A DNA stretch of 64,000 nt from Panax quinquefolius (GCA_020205615.1 CM035173.1:54013300-54077299), one strand, 5' to 3'; numbered from the stretch's first letter, positions 21,726 to 33,733 are shown. Notes: a model not told the origin generated them from the letters alone. Numbers and translations: made by a program.

Positions 21726-22843
21726 AGACTATTTGTTCATTTTGTAGATGTCTCAAGGTCAAAAAGGAGACGAATAATAGTTATCTATAAATTATTTGGC
21801 GGAATCTGTAAGTACCTCATATGGTTTTTTAAATAATGTTTTAATTAGATATATGGATTTTCTAACACAAGGGTTCATAATATTATTTATTCTAAAGTTT
21901 TTATTGTGCTAAATGTTCTATATTTAATACACTTGACAATCATGATGAGGAATCTGTATTTGTAATTTTTTTTATGAACTTAACTGTGATCTATCAAAGG
22001 AAGAGAATGAGTATTCTATAGAAAAAAGTAATCTGGAACGTGGAAATAAAATAGCAGAATCTGGACAGCCTAAGCTATCCGAATCAGCAGGAAAGACAGC
22101 TGAAATCAAACAGTCTGACCCGTCCGTTTTAGTTGAAAACTCAGATATGAAGACACCAAAAAACAGACAGCCAGACCCGTCCGATTTAGAAGAAAAATTA
22201 GATACATAATTTGATATATCACAGTTTGAATATAACGAAAAGGTGACCACTGACAAGCTTCCTAGATTATCTCGAACTGTAAGAAATCAACCCAAATTTG
22301 ATTATAGGTGACCGCCACATTGGATTATCAAAAGAAGTGTTTTTGAAGAAATTTGATTATGAAGATCCAAAATCGAAAACTTTAGAGCACATCTAGAAAG
22401 CATACTATTGGTAACAAAAATTTTGATATATAGGTAACAAATCACAAAGGTATGATCGTATTGTTTACTTGTTATATGTGATTTTATTATAAACTTGCTC
22501 CAATGATATTTTGTATCTTTGAACTTATTCTTTTAATATTGACAAATGGGGCGAGATAACTATTTAGCTAAATTGATATGAATTAATTTTTGTTGATGAC
22601 AAAAGGGGAGAGATATTTGGGTAATGATGATTATGTGTTAATCAACTTGTGCTTAATGATTTCTTTTTGATCATGACAAAGGGGGAGAGATATTTTGTAT
22701 TTGAAATTTGAATTGAATTGGTATTCATGCTGGTAGATGATGGATCAAGTCATTTTTTTGCTCCTTAATATGCATAAATTTAGGGGGAGACTTATAGATA
22801 GGGGGAGTATATAAATTCAAAAGATAATATATTGTCATCATCA
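21726..22843 (+). other. Pol-deleted remnant between gag and 3' LTR
   Basis: No RT, integrase or protease motif is seen. A degenerate stretch at 22250-22330 (reading NPNLIIGDRHIG) recalls the segment just before RT in SIRE-type pol. Repeated GGGGGAGA phrases (22608, 22681, 22782, 22800) are typical of sequence before the PPT in such elements. Confidence 0.5.
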
Positions 22844-22856
22844 AAAAGGGGGAGAA
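22844..22856 (+). other. Polypurine tract of the SIRE-type element
   Basis: AAAAGGGGGAGAA directly precedes the 3' LTR start TGTTGG. Confidence 0.85.
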
Positions 22857-24206
22857 TGTTGGTTTATATCTTTTGTAATTTTAATAATGACAATATATTT
22901 GTGAATCTATTTTACTAAGATTTCAATTCAAATTCGAATCGGAGCTTTTTAAGGAATTGATTTTGCTAAGGAGTCTATTTATATTTAAAAAGGAGTCTTA
23001 TAAGGAATTGTTTTGAAATGCTCAAACTCTATCAGGTTTAGTTTTCTTTCCTTTATTCTAGCTATTTTGGTTTGACTAGGATACTATATATTTGTTATCT
23101 AAATATTATATCTGTTGAGTTATTCTCTTGGACTTCTTCTTTCCTTATATCTATGATAGTTGATTTTGTTTATATATATCCGTTGGTCTAGTCAAAATTT
23201 GGTTCTAAAATAATGTGATATATTAATTGTGGTCTAAGGCTTTCCTGCTAACAAATTCCTTATAAGTTTGTTTGCCTTTAAACGTTACCATTCAGTAAAA
23301 AGGTAACTAGTCTAATTCTAATAGGAGACTAGTAAGGTGGTTTGAAAAAGGACTCAAAATATTTTATCATCTTTGACTCCTTTTCTAATTTGACTTGATC
23401 TTTGTCTTTGGAAAATATCTGTCAAGTATATCAGGTCCTTGAAGTTTCAAAATCAATATGAGGATTTCATGATAACAATATTCAACTAGCCGTTGCTTGC
23501 TTCTACATAAATATTCATTCAGCTGGGCTAAAGAACTACACCTCACATGAAGCTGAAAATCATCATTAAGTACATCCATAGAGCTTTATAAATCTTATTC
23601 CAGTTATTGTATTTCTTATATATATTCTTTTTGAGCTGGAAGAAAAACTGTAATACTTCATAATCTTTGTAATCCAAGTGGAAGCCTGTTTTGGCTTGGG
23701 TGTCATTGTAATAGGTATTCTGTTCAAAGGTAGTCTCAAGTTCTCAGAGGTGAGAAAAGTTATAGAGGTGCAAGGGGCAGTGGTGTCCATCAGTGTGAAG
23801 CTACTTTGAACAGGGAGTTCTTTTTAGTTGTACTTAATTGAGTATTAAAGTTTAATAAAAAGAGTCTCCAATCCTAGTTGGGATTGGACGTGGATTAGGC
23901 TACTAGACTAGAGGATAGGGGTCGAACCACGTAAAAAATCTCGGTGTGATTCTTTGTTGTTTTTTGCTTTACATTTTTTAGCTTCTATATTCTGCAGATT
24001 TTGTTTACATCAAAATTTTTTTACACTAATACGAACAGGTATTAGCTATCCGTTTATAACAGACGAAGAATATAACTAATACGGACTGGGTTAGATCGTC
24101 CGATTATAGCCTGTTTTAGTACACTTTGAAAATTGGTCACTGTAGATCACTTCCAAGTATAAACACCTATTCACCCCCCCTAGGTGTGCACATACATAGA
24201 ATTACA
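22857..24206 (+). repeat. 3' LTR of the SIRE-type element
   Basis: Same ends and order as the 5' LTR, 19 bases shorter, with scattered substitutions. Confidence 0.9.
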
Positions 24207-24717
24207 TTTTGAGTCATACGTAACATGATTCAAGCATAAAATGAGATCATGATACTATGTACCCAAGCATCTAAATTTATAATCTCCACATTTTAAATCA
24301 ATCGAGCTTCATGTTGGTCTAGATACCAGTTAATCTAGATCAGTTTCTCAATGACTTGAATCCTAGTAGATTCGATGAGAGAGGTTGCAGGATTTATGGT
24401 TGATGGACTTTGGTACAATATATAATAAAAAATATATATAAATTTAACATAATATAGTGATAGTTATATATATAAATAAATATTATATGCCAAATACAGT
24501 GACATAAAAGTTACGAAAAGATTATAAATCTCTAAATAAGGTGGGGACAAAACTTATATTAAATGGACAAATTCATCCTCACATAAATTAAAGTTTATGA
24601 GTATTGGATAATATCTAAACTTTTATGGGGAACTCGTGAACAAAAATATATACAGACCCCCAAAAAACTAAAAAAATAATAAAATAAAAATAAACTAGTA
24701 TAGAAGGTGGCCCTCAC
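24207..24717. other. Spacer between SIRE-type and copia C elements
   Basis: AT-rich, with no coding or TE motif recognised. CTCAC at 24713-24717 is the flank of copia C. Confidence 0.5.
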
Positions 24718-24932
24718 TGTTGGGAAAAATGGACCTAAAATAATCTCAATCTTAAGAATTATTTTTTTCTCTTTGTGCAATTAAATAAGAAATCAACAAA
24801 CTCAATAATAAGAATAAAAATAACAAATAATCATCCAAAAATAAGACACTATTTTACGGGAAGAACCCTTAAATGAAAAAATCACAGGTCAAACACCGAA
24901 TCTTCACAATATTAAAATAATGGGCTTATAAT
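24718..24932 (-). repeat. Copia C 3' LTR, terminal piece
   Basis: TGTTGGGAAAAATGG (plus strand) is the reverse complement of the LTR end. The piece aligns with 40755-40970 and stops at ATAAT, the TSD of A4. Confidence 0.8.
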
Positions 24933-25086
24933 TGTAAGACACCAACTTATTATTAAATGAAATTTAATTTCCTTTATTTTTATTTTGAAATAGTAAGGGT
25001 TGATTTGATTAATGTGGTTAGTTATGAGTAAAATGCGCAAATATTTCAAATAAGCAAGTGGTTATAAAATATTCATTGTTGTTTGA

Positions 25087-25131
25087 GAATATTCGGTTGG
25101 TCGTGGAATATTCTTCTTTTCGGGAATATTC
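25087..25131 (+). promoter_or_regulatory. GAATATTC triplet in A4 5' LTR
   Basis: Perfect sites at 25087-25094, 25106-25113 and 25124-25131, spaced 19 and 18 bases apart. Each fits the GAAnnTTC heat-shock-element core; function is inferred only. Confidence 0.45.
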
Positions 25132-26281
25132 GTGATGCGACGAAGCGACCTTGTGTGGGCCCATAACGAAAAGCGATTGGATGAAGAAAGCGACAAGTAT
25201 AAGTTGTTTATAAATAACGGCGTAGTTATTCACAGAATAATCTTTGTTGAAATACTTAAATGGTTAAAACACGAAGAAGCTTTACTCGGTATTGCACCAA
25301 TTATTGATTCTTACATAAGAAGGCACTACTCAATAATTGTTACAGTACTTCTCTTGCTCAATATTATATTTTATTGATTCAATAATTGCTACATTGATAT
25401 TTTATATTATTGTTATTTTAATAATTGTCAACGCGCATATTTTTCATTATCTAGACAATAATTCATATTATCCTAATAATATTATTAGATAACATTCTTG
25501 GCAATGTCTAGAAAGTTACATCTAACGAGAGGTTTGGTCATCTAATTGTGCGCCGGTAAAGAGAAATCCTTATTGGAAAGCCCCCTCTTTCTTGGGAATG
25601 GCTTGGTTGTCTGTACTATGATTCTGTAATATTATTTATGAATAATTAATTATTGATTATTATGATAAAGAAAATATTCATTTTATGTGGATATAGATGG
25701 AGAAAATTTTAAAGTGACAATTGTTGAAAAAATTGATATTTTATCTTTTCTGATAAAATAATTCTTTTAAAATATATTATTATATTTTAATAATATAATA
25801 ATGGTAATATTTTTACAATAAATGTGGGATATATGAGTATATGAGGAGGAAGAGTATTTTTGTTGCATTAAATGATTAACACATGTTTTGTGTGTCGGCG
25901 GACCCCATTATTTAACTGAAATTTGATTATAGCCTGTAAAATCGTCCGTTTATGGATTTCGGTTAATTTCTATTTGGAATTTGGAAAAACTTTCTTCTGC
26001 AAAGTTGTAGAAAATGAAATTTTCTATGAAAAGAACATGCGTTTTGAATTTTTCTGATAAAAGAGCTATTTATTATGAATTATTGAAGTTTCAAAGTTCT
26101 GAAATAATTGATTTTTGGAAGTTTTAATTATTATTTTGAAGAAAAACGTTTTTTGCTCTTTGGTGGCCCTCACTTGCACATGTTAGTGGCTGAATTCAGA
26201 TCATCAAAGGTGGGCTTGACAAAAATTTAAATATATTATTATTTTATTAAATTTTTTGCTTTGGTGTTCTAAGAAATTTCC

Positions 26282-26290
26282 TATAAATAG
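26282..26290 (+). promoter_or_regulatory. TATA box of A4 5' LTR
   Basis: TATAAATAG is followed by a pyrimidine-rich TTTTCTCTCTATTTCTCTC tract about 40 bases on, where transcription could start. Confidence 0.6.
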
Positions 26291-26869
26291 GGTGGTTAGG
26301 TTAGAATTGAAAATCACACAAGAAACAGAAGTTTTCTCTCTATTTCTCTCTCTATATTATCGAGCGTATTCTTGTGAGTATTTTGATACTTTGAGTGTTG
26401 TTATACGGTGCAAGTTCCCTTCAGCACTATATCCAGTATTCTAGTCAGAAGTATTGTCTTTCCAAGGTAAGGGATATTATTTTTTTTATAAATGATATTA
26501 TTTCCTTCAATATCATTATGATGGAATATTGGAAAGATTTTTCTTATGAAATTCTTGTCTTTCAGTGTTTGGGTTACTATTCACGTATACAGCACTATTC
26601 ACGATATCTGATACTATTCACGAATACTAAGACTATTCACGTAAAAAATTAAATTTTCATTTTTTTGTCCAAAATATCTATTATGGATACTAGCTTTGAT
26701 TGTATCCATGTTTTGATCATTCTTGAATTTTACTTCACTATAAGTATTTATGAAGTATTTTTGAACTCGGATTGTTTAAAGTACGAATCCTCAGTATTTG
26801 TTCTTTTGTTTCATTGGATTCGTTTTCTTTAAAATATTTTTCATCATCCTCAGTCCTAAATAATGATAT

Positions 26870-27010
26870 TACTGAATATATTTGGCCTGTAGTGCAAAGA
26901 TGGTTGACTTTCTTATGAATATCTTTGGCCCGTAGTGCAAAGATGAGCAGGTGTTGAGATGAACATGACCAACTGATGAATATCTTTGGCTTGTAGTGCA
27001 AAGATGAATA
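26870..27010 (+). repeat. GTAGTGCA repeat units in A4 5' LTR
   Basis: Three units of GAATATCTTTGGCC or a close variant followed by (T/C)GTAGTGCAAAGATG. The same three units are at 33060-33195 in the 3' LTR. Confidence 0.85.
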
Positions 27011-27546
27011 TTTGATTCAAGATGAATATTAATTGATGTTACAGAGATAAAATATTGATGATGGACTTTTAAATTCATAGATTAATTTCATTCTTTACGT
27101 AACTCGTCTATGAATTATTATTTTTGCTGCGAATATTGATCTGAAACTTGTTGTTTATTACATTCTATCAGATTTTTCCCTGTTGAAGACTAACGATAAT
27201 TTATTCTATATTATCTTAGTCATAATATTCTTTACTGGGCTAGTTGAGCTCACCCTTTTCCTTTTTGTTCCATTTTTCTTCTCAGGAGGCGAGAATGTAG
27301 CGAGTACTAGTCGGGGTGTGGAATGATGGTTCGAGAAGTTGTTTTAGTAGTCCTCACCATTTTTGTAAAATAATGTACCAATAATTGTAATGAGGACTTA
27401 GTTGGGTATGGATATTGTCTAGATAACAATATTTGTATTTAAACTTACAGGTTATATGTTGTATTAATAAAGTTGTAGTTATTTCTGTACCATGTATTTT
27501 GGCGACTCAGAATGGGTGTTGTATACCTATTTTGGGGGCATCACAG

Positions 27547-27564
27547 TTGGTATCAGAGAGCTTA
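27547..27564 (+). other. Primer-binding site of A4
   Basis: TTGGTATCAGAGAGCTTA directly follows the 5' LTR. It matches the TGGTATCAGAG core of the initiator tRNA-Met PBS. Confidence 0.85.
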
Positions 27565-27735
27565 GGGATATGATCTCTGGCGAAGATCGGGGAATAGAAC
27601 TAGGAGGGGAGAGACGAGTAAATCCTTCGCTAGTGTATCCTACCTAAGCTTATTTGTTGTTTGGTCAGAGTATAGGGTTATTATGTTGCATGTCAATTTC
27701 TTTAATTAACCCTTATTTTATGTTAGTATTTGAGA

Positions 27736-28546
27736 ATGTCGACTGAGAATATTAACAGTGGAGTAAATGAGACCGTGGAGACACCTTTACTCATTAACGA
27801 GGAGAACGTGCAACAGGCTGGCAATGTTCCTCCTGTGAACAACGCCACTGAGCAGATGATGAACGACGGGATGTTTAGAAGCTTTTTATAGTTCATGCAA
27901 AATCAGACGAGGGAGACTCGTGCACAAAATACAGGTGGAAATGATAACAACGCATGGTTTGTCACAGCCAAGCAGTTCAAAGAGTTGGGCCCACCAGAAT
28001 TCTGGGGAAAGCCGGATCCGAATCAAGGCGGAGACGTGGGTCAAATAAATTACCAAGATATTCGATGCCTTGGGATGCACGGAGGAACAGAAGGTTCCAT
28101 TCGCTACTTTTATGTTCCGTAATGAGGCAGATTATTGGTGGGAATCTGTGAAGTGTACCCATACAGCCGCACTTAGCATGTCTTGGAAGACGTTTCAGAA
28201 ACTATTCAATGACAAGTACTTTCCTGAAAGTATTCGTCATATGAAGGAAGTAGAGTTTATTAGGTTGGAACAAAATAATATGACGGTGTCCCAGTACGAG
28301 GTGAAGTTTGCAGAGTTGTCCAGGTTTGCACCTCATTTGGTGGAGAATGAAGAACGTATGACGCGGATGTTTTTGAGAGGTTTGAAACCCGGCATACGTC
28401 AATATCTCATTTTGCATAAATTTTCTCTCTATTCAAATGTTGTCAACATGGCTCAATTATTAGAGCGAGATAATGAGTACATTCAACCGAGGGACCACAA
28501 CCAGGATCATACCGGTGACAGCAGTCATCAGAACAAAGATAACTAG
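27736..28546 (+). pseudogene. Gypsy Gag of A4
   Basis: An ATG at 27736, downstream of the PBS, opens the frame. A TAG stop interrupts at 27889-27891 and a frameshift lies near 28040-28070. The capsid domain is clear: TAKQFKELGPPEFWGKPDP before the shift, then CTEEQKVPFATFMFRNEADY, WWESV, MSWKTFQKLFNDKYFPESIR and MTVSQYEVKFAELSRFAPHL (Retrotrans_gag family). The frame stops at 28544-28546, before the zinc knuckle. Gag would form the particle in which reverse transcription occurs. Confidence 0.85.
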
Positions 28547-28775
28547 CGGAGAAAGTAAAATACGACTAAAAATGGTAACCACTCTGGTGGTAATCATGGC
28601 CATGAGAATAGAAGAAATGAGTCGAGAGGAGATTTTAAAAAGAGGTGATTCAACAACGACCATGTGAAGAGAGCGTCAACACCAAAGAAAGAATCGGTTC
28701 TAAGGGAGGAGAACGACCACCTATCAGATGCTATAAATCACGGAAATAGGACATATCATTGAAACCGCCTACAAC

Positions 28776-29313
28776 AGTCAAGGTATGTTATAATTGTTGA
28801 AAGGAAGGACATATCGCTCGAGATTGTATGATAGAAAAACCAAGTCCAGTGGAGATAGTGACTCAAAAGGCTGTCCCAGAAAAGTCAAAGTCAACGGTTC
28901 CTGGAAGAGCGTTTGTTGTGACTGGTCAAAATGCGAGGAACCCAAACGAGGTGATCACGGGTAAGCTAATCATAAATTCTTGCGAAGTTTATACCTTACT
29001 TGATACTGGTGCTACCCATTCATTTATCTTTCCTACTTGTGCTCAACGTTTAAACTTGACTCCAGAGAAATTAGACTTTGATTTATCTGTGGAGACTCCA
29101 TTAGGAGAAACTTTCATTACATCTACTATTTATAAATCTTGTTTGATCCAAGTTAGCACCATCAAATTACCTGTTGACCTTATCTCTTTAAAGATACTTG
29201 CTTTTGATGTGATTTTAGGGATTGATTGGTTAACCACTCATCATGCCAAAATTGATTATTTTCGTAAGGTTGTTAGTTTTCATATTCTTAACCAACCTGT
29301 TGTACGAATTTAA
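28776..29313 (+). pseudogene. Zinc knuckle and aspartic protease of A4
   Basis: A degenerate CCHC knuckle (near 28788-28827; CYNC, a stop, then KEGHIARDC) precedes a 161-codon frame from 28828. The protease motif LLDTGATHSFI keeps the catalytic D-T-G. ILAFDVILGIDWL is the second, flap-side landmark of plant gypsy proteases. The frame closes with TAA at 29311-29313, in phase with RT downstream, so this stop breaks one Gag-Pol frame. The protease would cut the polyprotein. Confidence 0.85.
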
Positions 29314-29406
29314 GCAACTAAACCATTAAAATCAATCACTGTCATATCTAGTCATAAAGCTATTCGTTTATTGAAAAACGGATGTTAAGCTTTCTTAGCC
29401 CATGTT

Positions 29407-30456
29407 ATGGATTTGAATAAAGACACGTCAAATTTGAATAATATTCCTGTTGTTAGTAAATTTCCTGACGTGTTTCCTAAAGAACATCCCGGTCTACCCC
29501 CAGAACGTGAAGTTAAATTCTTTATTGATCTTGAGCCTGGTACAAAGCCCATTTCTAAAACCCCATATCGAATGGACATCGGTTTCATTCGTCCTAGTAC
29601 ATCTCCTTGGGGTGCTCCTATTTTATTTATAAAGAAGAAAGACGGGAGTATGCGACTTTGTATTAACTATCGACAATTGAACCATGTCACCATCAAGAAT
29701 AGGTATTCGTTACCTCGTATTGATGACCTGTTTGACCAGTTGCAAGGAGCACAATTCTTTTCAAAGATCGATCTTCGTTTTGGATATCATCAGCTGAAGA
29801 TTAGAACTGAGGATATTCCAAAGACTGCCTTCAGAACTCGATACGGGCATTATGAATTTTTAGTCATGTCTTTTGGACTGACTAATGCTCCTGCGACTTT
29901 CATGGATATGATGAACCGAGTATTCAAGGATTATCTGCATCAGTTTGTGGTTGTCTTTATTGATGACATCCTCATATATTCCAAAAGCCGTGAAGATCAT
30001 GAGCACCATTTGAAACTGGTACTCCAAAGGCTTCGAGAAAACAAGCTTTATGCTAAGTTGAAGAAATGCGAGTTCTGGCTTGAGGAATTAGCATTCCTTG
30101 GGCACGTTGTGTCAAAACATGGAGTATCTGTTGATCTGATGAAGATTGAAGCAATACAAAGTTGGGAGCAACCGAAGACGGTGACCGAAATACGTAGCTT
30201 TCGAGGCTTAGCTGGTTATTATCGGAGATTCGTGGAAGGTTTTTCTCGAATCGCTACTCCATTAACTCAGCTAACTCGGAAGGATACAAAATTCGTATGG
30301 AGCGAGGAATGCGAGAAGAGTTTCCAAGAGCTTAAGAGGAGACTCATTTCGGCACCTGTTCTGACAATACCATCTGGTACGGATGGATTTGTTATCTACA
30401 GTGATGCTTCAGTCAAAGGGTTAGGATGTGTTCTCATGCAACGTGGGAAGTCATAG
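29407..30456 (+). pseudogene. Reverse transcriptase and RNase H start of A4
   Basis: The 349-codon frame contains [35 protein letters not shown] (first catalytic Asp), [27 protein letters not shown] (the catalytic Asp pair in the FIDD form usual for gypsy), [14 protein letters not shown], then [20 protein letters not shown] and [14 protein letters not shown], the RNase H entry with its first Asp. About 18 codons are missing between PYRM and GFIRPS compared with A2 ([18 protein letters not shown]), an in-frame deletion near the fingers. A frameshift at about 30456 separates it from the rest of RNase H. Confidence 0.9.
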
Positions 30457-30854
30457 CCTATGCCTCGTGACAACTTAAAGAATATGAGAGGAATTATCCT
30501 ACTCATGATCTAGAGTTGGCAGCAGTCGTTTTTGCGCTAAAGATCTGGAGGCACTATCTATATGGAGAGAAAGTGGAGATATATTCAGACCATAAAAGCC
30601 TCAAATATTTCTTCACCCAAAAGGAAATCAACATGCGGCAACGACGTTGGCTCGAGCTGTTAAAAGATTATGACCACACTATTCAATACCATCCTGAAAA
30701 AGCGAACATGGTAGCTGACGCGTTGAGTAGAAGATCATATGCAGGAACAAGTGTGATAATGTCAAGTATACGCATAGAACCAACTTTAATCGATAAAGTT
30801 AAAGTTGCTCAAGCCACCGACCCGGAGCTGATGCGTATGAAGAAGAAAGTATAA
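30457..30854 (+). pseudogene. RNase H of A4
   Basis: In the shifted frame the sequence reads IAYAS, a TGA at 30468-30470, then [60 protein letters not shown] and [15 protein letters not shown]. The E of DLELAAVV, D of YSDHKSL and D of VADALSRR match the catalytic residues of Ty3-type RNase H. The TGA would be CGA and the TAA at 30852-30854 would be CAA after single C-to-T changes. Confidence 0.88.
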
Positions 30855-31886
30855 GAAGGTGCTATTCCGGAAGCGAGAATCGATGAAGAAGGAATACTTC
30901 GAGTCCACTCCAGACTTTGTGTTCCTAACGACTCTGATTTGAAGTTCAAGATCAAGATGGGGGCACATAATACACCGTTTGTAATCCATCCGGGAAGTAC
31001 CAAAATGTATCGTGATCTTCGACATACATTTTGGTGGAACAATATGAAGAGAGAGATCGCGAAGTTTATCTCGAGGTGTTTAACCTGTCAACGCGTAAAG
31101 GCGGAGCATCAAGTACCTAAGGGTCCATTGCAACCACTTGAGATTCCGAAATGGAAGTGGGAACACATTACCATGGATTTCATTACGGGTCTTCCTACGG
31201 TTTCTCAAGGTATAAATGCTATTTGGGTTATTGTTGATAGATTAACCAAGTCCGCTCATTTCTTGCCGATACGGGAGACTTATTCCCTTGAACTTCTTGC
31301 TCATATGTATGTAAATGAGATTGTGAGATTGCATGGCATGCCAGTGTCCATAGTTTTGGATCGTGACCCAAGATTCACTTCAAGATTTTGGGTTAGCTTG
31401 CAAAAAGCTATGGGCACGGATTTACAATTTAGTTCGGCATACCATCCTCAAACGGACGGACAATCAGAGAGGACTATTCAAACTCTTGAAGATCTATTAA
31501 GACTCTGTGTCCTAGATTTCAAAGGGAGTTGGGATAAATATTTACCATTGGTGGAATTCTCCTATAACAACAGTTATCAAGCAAGTATAGGCATGGCTCC
31601 ATTTGAAGCATTGTATGGACGAAAGTGTCGCTCTCCAATATGTTGGGACGAGGTGGGTGAAGCAACATTAGTGGGACCTGAGTTGGTACGTATGACTATA
31701 GAAAAGATCCAAATGATTTGACAACGTATACAAATGGCACAGGATCGACAAAAGAGCTTTGCGGATCTTCATCGAAAGGATGTGGAATTTAGTATTGGGG
31801 ATCATGTATTATTGCGTGTAGCTCCATGGAAGGGAGTAACAAGATTCGGGAAGAGAGGAAAGCTCAATCCACGATTTATTCGGTTC
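30855..31886 (+). pseudogene. Integrase of A4 (C-terminus and chromodomain deleted)
   Basis: In the same frame as RNase H. The zinc-binding part has HNTPFVIHPGSTKMYRDLRH and CLTCQRVK (HHCC). The catalytic core has MDFITGLP, VLDRDPRFTSRFW and TDGQSERTIQTLED, so all three of D, D and E are kept. A TGA at 31719-31721 (CGA in the intact form, by inference) is followed by RIQMAQDRQKSFADLHRKDV, GDHVLLRVAPWKGVTRFGKR and GKLNPRFI, after which it runs straight into LTR sequence at 31887. The remaining C-terminal segment, present in A2, is lost. Confidence 0.9.
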
Positions 31887-33733
31887 ATTTTATGTGGATA
31901 TAGATGGAGAAAATTTTAAAGTGACAATTGTTGAAAAAATTGATATTTTATCTTTTCTGATAAAACAATTCTTTTAAAATATATTATTATATTTTAATAA
32001 TATAATAATGGTAATATTTTTACAATAAATGTGGGATATATGAGTATATGAGGAGGAAGAGTATTTTTGTTGCATTAAATGATTAACACGTGTTTTGTGT
32101 GTCGGCGGACCCCATTTTTTGATTGAAATTTGATTATAGCTTGTAAAATCGTCCGTTTGTGAATTTCGGTCAATTTCTATTTGGAATTTGGAAAAACATT
32201 CTTCTGCAAAGTTGTAGAAAATTAAATTTTTTCTAGAAAGGACATATGTTTTGAATTTTTTTGATAAAAGGGCTATTTATTATGAATTATTGAAGTTGTT
32301 CTGAAATAATTGATTTTTGGAAGTTTTAATTATTATTTTGAAGAAAAACGTTTTTTTCTCTTTGGTGGCCCTCACTTGCACATGTTAGTGGCTGAATTCA
32401 GATCTTCAAAGGTGGGCTTGACAAAAATTTAAATATATTATTATTTTATTAAATTTTCTGCTTTGGTGTTCTAAGCAATTTCCTATAAATAGGGTGCTTA
32501 GGTTAGAATTGAAAATCACACCAGAAACTGAAGTTTTCTCTCTATTTCTCTCTCTATATTATCGAGCGTATTCTTATGACTATTTTGATTCTTTGAGTGT
32601 TGTTATACTGATGCGAGTTCCTTCAAAGACTATATCCAAATATTTTAGTCGGAAATCTTTTGTCTTTTTCCGAGGTAAGGGATATTTTTTTTTTTATAAA
32701 TGATATTATTTCCTTCAATATCATTATGATGGAATATTGGAAAGATTTTTCTTGTGAAATTCTTGTCTTTTAGTGTTTTGGGTTACTATTCACGTATACG
32801 GCACTATTCACGAATACGGCACTATTCACAAAAAAAATAAATTTTCATTTTTTTATCCAAAATATCTATTATGGATACTAGCTTTGATTGTATCCATGTT
32901 TTGATCATTCTTGAATTTTACTTCACTATGAGTATTTATGAAGTATTTTTGAACTCGGATTATTTAAAGTACGAATCCTTAGTATCTGTTCTTTTGTTTC
33001 ACTGGATTTGTTTTCTTTAAAATATTTTTCATCATCCTTAGTACTAAATGATGATATTACTGAATATCTTTGGCCTGTAGTGCAAAGATGGTTGACTTTC
33101 TTATGAATATCTTTGGCCCGTAGTGCAAAGATGAGCAGGTGTTGAGATGAACATGACCAACTGATGAATATCTTTAGCCTGTAGTGCAAAGATGAATATT
33201 TGATTCAAGATGAATATTGATTGATGTTACAAGGATAAAATATTGATGATGGACTTTTAAATTCATAGATTAATTTCATTCTTTACGTAACTCATCTATG
33301 AATTATTATTTCTACTTTAAATATTGATCTCAAAACTTATTGTTTATTATATTCTATCGATTTTTCCTGTTGAAGACTAACGATAATTTGTTCTATATTA
33401 TCTTAGTCATAATATTCTTTTATCGGGCTAGTTGAGCTCGCCTTTTTCCTTTTGTTCCATTTTTCTTCTCGGAGGCGCGAGAATGTAGCGAGTACTAGTC
33501 GGGGTGTGGAATGATGGTTCTAGAAGTTGTTTTAGTAGTCCTCACCATTTTTGTAAAATAATGTACCAATAATTGTAATGAGGACTTAGTTGGGTATGGA
33601 TATTGTCTAGATGACAATATTTGTATTTAAACTTAAAGTTTATATGTTGTATTAATAAAGTTGTAGTTGTTTCTGTACCATGTATTTTGGTGACTCAGAA
33701 TGGGTGTTGTATACCTATTTTGGGGGCGTCACA
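31887..33733 (+). repeat. Truncated 3' LTR of A4
   Basis: Collinear with 25680-27545 of the 5' LTR; the first 750 bp or so are absent. The junction shares TTCATTTTATGTGGATATAG with the LTR interior at about 25678, suggesting a deletion at short homology. It ends in GGGGGCGTCACA and the ATAAT TSD. Confidence 0.88.

Larger units (their letters stand above)
18785..24206 (+). mobile_element. Gag-only Ty1/copia element of SIRE type
   Basis: Two LTRs of about 1.36 kb (18785-20153 and 22857-24206), each from TGTTGGTTTATATC to ATAGAATTACA, enclose a PBS, a gag frame and a PPT. Flanks TTTAG and TTTTG differ by one base and are probably the TSD. Protease, integrase, RT and RNase H are missing: gag ends at 21725 and only about 1.1 kb of noncoding remnant follows. 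The LTRs differ only slightly, so insertion is fairly recent. Such elements depend on an autonomous relative for reverse transcription and integration. Confidence 0.88.
24933..27545 (+). repeat. 5' LTR of A4 (2613 bp)
   Basis: Runs from TGTAAGACACCAAC to TTTTGGGGGCATCACA. It contains a GAATATTC triplet, TATA box, CACTATTCACG units (26575-26645) and GTAGTGCA units (26880-27005). Confidence 0.92.
24933..33733 (+). mobile_element. Ty3/gypsy family-A element A4 (Tekay/Del-like chromovirus), 8.8 kb
   Basis: A 2.6-kb 5' LTR, PBS, gag, protease, RT, RNase H and integrase are present in gypsy order, then a truncated 3' LTR. Perfect ATAAT TSDs flank it (24928-24932 and 33734-33738). It is the reference copy for family A. 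The lineage is inferred from integrase and linker similarity to A2, which keeps a C-terminal chromodomain; A4 has lost that part. A deletion fused integrase to the interior of the 3' LTR, removing the chromodomain end, the PPT and about 750 bp of LTR. Stops and frameshifts make it non-functional. Confidence 0.92.

Noticed and set aside
26395..26652. Small plus-strand frames in the 3' half of the family-A LTRs (also 12464-12877 minus)
   Set aside because: LTR sequence with different frames in each copy, so not conserved as protein.
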